Notes under the pieces: model-generated
Databases searched by the model: none
What the model was told of the DNA's origin: nothing
Seen by the model: the letters and a program-made list of their open reading frames with translations, nothing else
Shown here: positions 1 to 7,600 of the stretch, in pieces
Layout: each line of letters opens with the position of its first letter
Numbering within the stretch: the stretch's first letter is position 1
From: a virus
Virus record (IMG/VR): IMGVR_UViG_3300037847_006642
Span: 1 to 28,366 of that record
Length of the DNA: 28,366 bases
Reading direction: 5' to 3' (one strand)
Program-made: the position numbers and the translations under genes

Positions 1-1070
1 TAGTTTACGCCAAACTTAAAGTCGTACCACTCTCTATTCCAATACTTATTGTATTTACCTTCAAAGAAATAACCTAAGCTTTTGTTTACTTTTATACCGT
101 ATATTAGTCCACCGCTATAATCATACCACTGTTCACCGTCATTAAAGTTGTGATATGAAAACTCATTACCACTATCATAATGATACGGCATTAAATTACC
201 CCATGCATGTAACCATGTTTGTTTGTTGTATTTATAATAATCAAAACCAACTACAACAGAGTGTTGTATTATTCTATCAAGCTCGTTTCGTTTTTTCTCT
301 GTATAATCAGATAGTACTTGTGGTATTACTACAGCCTCCCACACCTCTGCGCTTGTAGCTACAACTTCACCGTTTGGATCTGTGTATACTGAATTAGCTA
401 CATCTACATTATAACCTTCTTGTAAAGCTAAATACGTATAGTGTAGGTTACCATTCGATAACATCCACTCGTCTAACGGATTATAACCGTATGGCTCAGC
501 TAGTCTATGTGCTAAACCTATATTCCATGATAAGTTTTTGTGTTTTCTGTATCTATATCTTTCAGACGCTTCAAAGTATTCTACGTCAGCAAAACCATCT
601 TGTAAGTATTCTAGCTTTAAAGCAAAGAAGTTTATACAAACTTCACTATCACAACCATCGTCAGAACTCCAACGCACAAAATGATGTTGATCTGTATAAT
701 CTACACCTTCTTGCCTTTTGTAATCTATCTCAATTAAATACTCTAAACCTCTAATTTTACCAACTGTAGCAGCGTCACTATAATTTGATTCTGTACCATC
801 ATAAAACGTTTGTGCTTTGTTTTCATAACCAAACCTAGCTATTTTACGAAGCCCAACTGTTAAGTTATAATCGTACGGCGTAGATATTGTACTTGTTGAT
901 AAACCGTTGTCTACAGAAAACACATCAACATCTGACAATGATGTACCACCATTTACTGCTGCGTAAAATGTAGAAAACTTTAATAGTGATTGTAAGTCTT
1001 GACTACAACAACTCTTTGGCGCTGCGCAAGAAACTAAAGTTATTAAAAGTAATATAATAAGTTTTTTCAT
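1..1070 (-). CDS. Lipoprotein-like cell-surface protein, possible outer-membrane beta-barrel (partial, runs off left edge)
   Basis: An open frame starts with ATG at 1068-1070 and stays open for about 356 codons to the left edge, so the C-terminus is missing. I checked the whole frame and saw no stop. The product begins MKKLIILLLITLVSC, a basic start, hydrophobic core and good lipobox (LVSC), so a lipoprotein with acylated Cys15 is expected. The mature part is rich in aromatic residues and in alternating polar/hydrophobic stretches. The last visible part (near GYFFEGKYNKYWNREWYDFK) looks like beta-hairpins of an outer-membrane barrel. There are cysteine pairs at CC near residues 21-22 and at CDSEVC. 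The ATG overlaps the stop of the upstream gene in an ATGA, which suggests translational coupling. I do not recognise a family. Possible roles are host-surface change, superinfection exclusion or a lysis accessory; these are inference. Confidence 0.75.
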   Translation of the reverse strand, partial: MKKLIILLLITLVSCAAPKSCCSQDLQSLLKFSTFYAAVNGGTSLSDVDVFSVDNGLSTSTISTPYDYNLTVGLRKIARFGYENKAQTFYDGTESNYSDAATVGKIRGLEYLIEIDYKRQEGVDYTDQHHFVRWSSDDGCDSEVCINFFALKLEYLQDGFADVEYFEASERYRYRKHKNLSWNIGLAHRLAEPYGYNPLDEWMLSNGNLHYTYLALQEGYNVDVANSVYTDPNGEVVATSAEVWEAVVIPQVLSDYTEKKRNELDRIIQHSVVVGFDYYKYNKQTWLHAWGNLMPYHYDSGNEFSYHNFNDGEQWYDYSGGLIYGIKVNKSLGYFFEGKYNKYWNREWYDFKFGVN

Positions 1071-1639
1071 TCTTTTATTTTAATTTTTATATCGTGTGGC
1101 GCTGTTTTTTGACCACCGAAATATGGGTATAAATAATATCTATCTATATAATCTAATCTTCTATTTTGCTCTATATCTCTATCAACAATAAACTCTTGAC
1201 CGTTTATAGTAAAAATATAATGTATTAATCTTTGCTCTATTGTAACGTTATATATTTCACCAACCTCAACTTCCATCAAGTCACCTGCTTTGTGCTGGCC
1301 CCAAGTATGTTTCAACCATCTAAACCACAACTCACCAGCTTTTTCACCTTCAGTGTAATACGACCAACCTAGCCTTATAGACGCTTCTTGATGTATTTGA
1401 CCAAAGTCACTAAAGCCATATATCTTGTTTACATCATATTGATCTCTAGTATTACCACCAAAATCATATACCATCGACTCTGTAACTTTAACTAAAAAGT
1501 TTATTTTATAAGGCGCATCATTATGTAGGTATGTGCCTGATCTATGCTCACCTTTATTTATTTTAAACACTCTAAAACCGTCATCATCAATTTTTTCACA
1601 AGTTGTAAATAAAATTACACATAATAACAATTTTTTCAT
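1067..1639 (-). CDS. Secreted or lipoprotein-like jelly-roll-type protein resembling Bacteroidota hypothetical proteins
   Basis: The 190-aa product starts MKKLLLCVILFTTCEKIDDD. This is a short signal sequence with a cysteine at residue 14. The lipobox is imperfect (LFTTC, Thr at -1). The acidic run just after the Cys recalls the surface-export signal described for Flavobacteriia lipoproteins, but that match is loose. The mature part has strand-rich segments and conserved-looking patterns (FKINKGEHRSGTYL, then NKIYGFSDFGQIHQEASIRLGW, then LYPYFGG..APHDIKIKIK). I associate this pattern with uncharacterised secreted Bacteroidota proteins of likely beta-sandwich fold; I have no family name. It follows the giant ejection protein by 5 bases and overlaps the next gene by 4. 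The role is unknown. A host-derived surface or carbohydrate-binding protein is a reasonable guess. Confidence 0.8.
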   Translation of the reverse strand: MKKLLLCVILFTTCEKIDDDGFRVFKINKGEHRSGTYLHNDAPYKINFLVKVTESMVYDFGGNTRDQYDVNKIYGFSDFGQIHQEASIRLGWSYYTEGEKAGELWFRWLKHTWGQHKAGDLMEVEVGEIYNVTIEQRLIHYIFTINGQEFIVDRDIEQNRRLDYIDRYYLYPYFGGQKTAPHDIKIKIKE

Positions 1640-1644
1640 ACTAT

Positions 1645-4600
1645 TTAAAAAGGATCAACGTATTTTTGTTTATATTTTTTCTTTTTCTTTTTAACTTTTT
1701 TAGTATCAGGAATATCTAAATTCCACTTACTCCAACCACTAAACATTAAACCTCTTTGTAAAACCGTGTGTTGGTTGTCTAAACTTTCTCTAACGTTTAA
1801 TGTTTTTCTATATAATCTGTTTAATGGAACATTAGTAATACCTTCTACATAAGCGGTATAAGCAGACCATATAGGATTATCAATATCAAAAGTATCTAAT
1901 TCTTCAATAAGTTTTTTATTCCAAACAAGATCTTTTTCAGCCATTACTATTTTTCTAGCTTTAATACCAACTGGTGGTGACACTTGTAAACCTTCAACTA
2001 AAACAGCGTAAGGATCAGGTCTTTGACCTTTTTCTAAATTTTGCTGCTCATACCTTGCTTTAGCCATGTTTTTTAGTGTAGCTACTATTGAGCCATAAAC
2101 TCCAGTTCCTCGTAAAACAGAATCTATAGATCCGTTTATAGCGTACTCTTTCTTTTTAATTAGTTTTTTATCGTCTTCGTCATCGTCAAATATAGCTGCA
2201 AATAAAGCTGTTTGTAAAGTGTAAAATATTAAATTTTGTACTGCAAAGTAATAAGCTATACGAGACATGTTTGAAATATCACTTTGAAACTGTGTTTTAT
2301 TACCAGGTGTTATCCTTCTGTTTTTAAGATCTAAAAATGCTTTTTTACCTATTCTATTAAACTGTGACGTTACGTTTTGAAAAGCTAATATAACTTTACC
2401 AAGAGCAGAAGCCTGTTGTTGAGAAACCATGTCAGGTCTTGCAGACTGCTGTGTGGCTTCAGCTAATATTTGAAAATCAATAAAAGCTTTTTCTTGAGCT
2501 TCTTTTTTACTTAAACCTTCTTTTATATAAGTATTAATTCTATTTCTATAAAACGGAGCTCCACCTGTTGCAATTGCTATATTATCACCTATTTGTGTTG
2601 GTGTAAAACCAAGTTGTAATAATTTTTTAATCAAAGCTTGTACAGGATTTTTAGCGTCTTTTACAGTTGCGGCAAGTTCAGCACCGTTAACATCTATCAT
2701 AATACCACCACGTCTTTGCTTCATAAAGTCAGAGTTAAATAAAAACGACCAATCAGACCAGTATTGTTTTTGATTTGCAAAAGCTTTAGCAGCTCTGTAA
2801 ATGTTATTATCAGCAAAGTTTATAAAATTAACCATAGACATTTGCTGTAAAACCATTGATCTAATGTTAAAGAACATCGTAGCGGCTACAGAGCCGTTAA
2901 GCCAATTCATAAATTGATTAACATGTTTGTTTTGTCCAGAAGGTCTGTTTCTACCAGTTTTAATTCTATAAAGCATATCTTGTATAGCGTTAACCATACC
3001 CTCACCATAAGCAGCTCTTATTTTATTTAAGTTTTTATCAGAAAATATTATATCTGCATTTTCAAAAAACTCTTCAAAAAACTTAGCTCTACCTATTCTA
3101 CCAGTTGCGTCTATTAAATCTGTTCTTATATCACCAGCTTCCCAAGACTCATTAGGTTCAACATAGTTTTCTTGTTTTGATAATACATTTAAACTTTCAG
3201 CATAAGTTCTTAAATCAGGATCTGACATAACTATTTCTACTAATGCGTTTTCATCAGTCTTGCTTAATCCGTTTATTTCATAACCATGTTTGTTCCATAA
3301 GTAAACTCTTATTGCATCTTGATACGTAAAGTCACCATCAGGTGTTTTCTTTAACAATAGCTTTCTTACCTCTGGCATTTGCTTGTTTAAACTAGCATAA
3401 TCGTTTGCAATAGCTTGCTGAGCCATATTTAACTCTCTATAAGCTCTATTAAGTGGCTTTATTAAAACTTTTTCAAAAAAGTCTCTATGTCTATTACCTC
3501 GCTCGCCTTTACCTAAAAAGTTGTATAATAAACCTACAAAATCTTCGTGTGATGGTGGTATAAAAAACCTAAATCTACCTTTCTTAGCGCCTCTTTTTCT
3601 ACTTTTAACAAGTGAAAATATTTTTTCAGCTTCAATACCAGTAACATCTTCTAATATTTGATTAAAATCACCGTCTAAAGTTTCACTAAATTTAACTTTA
3701 GCTTGTTGTACTTTACGTTTAACGTCAAATTGCTCTAATATATTATCTACAGCTTGTACGTTTTGCAATGCGTCATCAGCAAAATAAAAATCATTATAAC
3801 CTTCACCAACTTTATCAGCAACCCACAACGCTTTTGCTTCCGCTGTGCTGTTACCTAGGCCAGTTATGTTTTTTAAAGGTATGTTTAAACCATTAGCTTT
3901 TAAAAAATCAAATATAGCTTGTGCCGCTGCTGGTGGTCTAGCTGTTAAAACAAACATATTTTGCGCTCCAAACTTACGTTGTAACTTTAAAGCTTTTTGA
4001 AATAAAGGTGCTATTTTACCACCTACAACTTTGTTAAATTCAGAAAAATCAAAAGTGTAGCCTTGATCTAATAAATCTTGATATGTAGAAGCATATTGCT
4101 CTGCGTTTAACGTACCAGTTTTACCGTCTTCAGTAGTGTATTTAACTAAAGAATTTGTAGTTGCTAACGTATCATCAAAATCTAATATAGTAATACCTCG
4201 TGAAACTTCAGAATATTTAGACGATCTAGCTTTTTCTGTAGCTTTTTTTAACGGTGCTTTTTGTTTTGCGGTTACAAGATGTTTAGCTTTACCTTTAGCT
4301 GTTACGTTAAAAACTTTATCAAAAGTTTTACCATTAATATGTTGTATACCTTTTGGATCAATACCATTTTCTATAAGAGCTACAGCTTCATCAAAATATC
4401 TATCAAACCAATTATCTATTAAAGTCCAGCCTTCACCCATACTTGTTTGTCTACCAGAACCTTTTAGCTTAACTTTATCATCGTAATTATCTAAAGCTAT
4501 TAGTTTAAAATTATTTTGAACTAAATTAAATGCCGCTTTGAAATTATAATTTTTAAAATTTTTACTTGCTTTTATTCCGCTAAAAGAAGAGTGTAATAAA

Positions 4601-7600
4601 TAATTATAAGCTCTTGAAGCTGGCATCGCGTGCTCCCACTCATATAGCTTACCTTCATATCCTTTAGGATTTTTTGACCAACCTAATAATTCAGCGCCCA
4701 TACGGTGTGGATGTTCTGTATTTTGAGAAACTGTAGAAAACCAATTAGCCCATATTCTAGCAGATTTACCGTTAGTATCTTTTATAGATTTATCAATTTT
4801 TTGCCACATCTGCGTCCACATACTAGCATGCATTTCATTTATTTGTTTAACAGTCATAATAACAGGATTTTTTTCAGTACCAGCAATTTTTTTACCTTTA
4901 CTGTTTGTTTCTGCTATTTCTTTAGGCGTATTGCCAAAATAAGTGCTATATGTTATTCCTTGTCTATACTTAGCTCCTGGTCCAGTAAATTCTTTACCTC
5001 TACCTATTTTATTACCATCGTAAGTAAGCTTGTTAATCTCTTGTTTATAATATTCTTGTAGCTTCATTTTTTTACCATCAGGAGTAGTTACTACATTTTT
5101 TCTAGTAGAACCAAGATGCCTGTTGTTATTTAAAAAAGTATTATAAGTTAACACATTTCCAGGTAAAATAGGTATTATATACTCTTTAATATCTTTAATA
5201 GCATTGTCAATTTCAGTCACAGTTTTATAAGTGTGCATTTTAGTGCCAAAATGATAATTTAAAACAGCATTAGCAATTTTTTGTTCTATTTCAAAGTTAA
5301 GATCAACGTTTCCAAATCCGTCTATATAACCATCTAAAACTTCACTAAAAGCAGTTTTGCTTTGAGCTGTTGTTATATTAGCTATTGTTTGTTTAATTTC
5401 TTGTACTTCTTGTTTAGCTTGCTCTCTAGCTTTTAACTTTTCTTTTGCATCTTTAATTAACTCAGCTTGTTTTTGTCTTTGCTCAGCTTGTTTTTGAAGG
5501 TCTGCTAATTTTCTTTGTGCTGTTGAAAATGCTACTTGTTGCGAAATAACTTTAGCTAAACCTTTAAGAAGCTGACCTATAGATGATCTTTGAGCTCCTG
5601 TAGGTTTTACATTTGTTTCCATTTTAGGAGTTATTCCAAGATCTTTTTTAACTTTCTCAACAGTTTCAAGATCAGGATTAATAAACTCTTCTTTTAAAGA
5701 GGTTACTTTAGTTTGGCTTGATAAACCTTTACTTCTACCACTAGGAGATGTAATTATACCTTCTGGATCAATAAAGTCTTCATAAAAATAATTTTGTGGT
5801 CTTCCTTTTAAACCTATAGCTAAACCTAAAACATCTCTTGAAACAGATATATTTTCACCTATTTTATTTATATCTGCTGTTGGTGCTGTAACGTTTTCTT
5901 TTGGTAATATATTTATAGACTTTTCCATATTATCAGCTACAGCAAAAAAATCTTGAATATTTTTAGCTTCCGAAGGAGATGGTATACCTTTTTTACCTGC
6001 TTTTAATTCTTTGTTACTTATTACATTACCGTTAACATCAACAATATTATCTGATGTTGTTATATTTTCATTACCATCTGTAATTTTTATTGCTGGAACA
6101 TCGAATATAATTTCTCCTACAGGACCAACAAACTTTGATATATCTTTAAAAGTATCACCTACTTTTACATCAACAACTTCTTTTAATTCTTTAATTTTAT
6201 TAGAAACTTTAGCTAAACTTAAAACATCAGTTTTTACTACTTTAGTTTCATCAAAAGATTTTGTTTCTACATCTTGAGTGTCTGCTATTTGTCTAGCGCT
6301 TTCAGTGTCTAGGCTTTCAGTGTCTAGCTGCTCTTTTACTTTAGCAGCTTCAAATATAACAGCTTGCTTTCTATTAAAGTTACCATACACATGCGTAGAA
6401 AAAGCGCCTTTAGTTTTATCAAAGTTATTTACAACGCTTACAAAGTATTTTCCTATTTCACCTACAACATTTTCTCTTGGTATACTTCCTTTTTCTTCTG
6501 TGTAACCTAAAGCATCTATAGCTAACGCTACAAAATCTCCATATAAAACTGATGCTATAGCATTTTTTTGCTCTGGAAGAGTTGAAGGGCTTTGATACAT
6601 AATAGCTAAATCTTCGTTACTATAGTTCTCTTCTTTTAAAAACTTTACTAGCTCATCGTTAACAACTTCAGACGCTTTAGCCTCAGCTTCTGTTTGCTCT
6701 TCTAAATCAACTTGTTTGGCTCTTATTGATATTGGAGGTAAACTTAAACTAGCTCTTTGACCGTAAAAATTAGTATATTCTTTTAAATGTTCAAAAGCAT
6801 TTTCAGGACCAAAGTTACTCCAATTAGTACCAACTTTTGTTTTTGTTTGAAATAAATCGCTAAAATAATTAGCTATGTTATTTAAAGTCTGACCGCTATT
6901 TTCTGTCAATTGAGTTAAGCTATACTCTTTCATAGCATCAGAAACACTTGCAAAAAGCTCAAGATAATAATTTTTAGTACCTTTTCTAATTTTACCGTAT
7001 CTTTGTTCAAACTTAGCTATTGCATCTGTGTATACAAGAGCAAATGTAGGGTCTCCAGTTCCTAACATTTGAGTTTCAAGCATTGACCAAGCTTCTTTAA
7101 GTTCTTTTCTTGATAATTTTTCTTGTATAACATGAAGTATATCATGATGGAAAGCGTTAGAAGTACCATAACCTTTTCCTTCTCTAATAAGCTCATGTCT
7201 TAATTGTTGTACACTAAAAACACCTACACCAGGTATTTCAACAGCGTTAACTTCTTTATTTAATAATCTTTGTATGGGCTTGTAATATTTATTTTTAGGA
7301 CTTAAAAAGCCTAGCTCTTTAAAATATTCTGTAGCCCTATCTTTTGTTATTAAATCTATTGGCTTAGCGTTATTGTAAAGCTCAGGGTTTTCTATTACGT
7401 GTTGAACAAAGTTTTTTCTACTTTTAACATCGTTAACAATTCTTAATTCTTCAAAGTTTTTATTTAATAAATTTCTTTGTTTTTCTTTAAGATTTTTTAT
7501 TTTTTCATTATTTCTTATCTGATTAGTATTTACACCTCCAAGTATCTCAGCGTCCATACCTTGTTTAAGCTCTTTGTTTTCAGCTTCTAACCTTGCTATT

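Noticed and set aside
155-754. Two plus-strand open frames (155-358, 491-754)
   Set aside because: They lie antisense inside the lipoprotein-like frame that is open from 1070 to the left edge. Their products are low-complexity and look like shadow translation.
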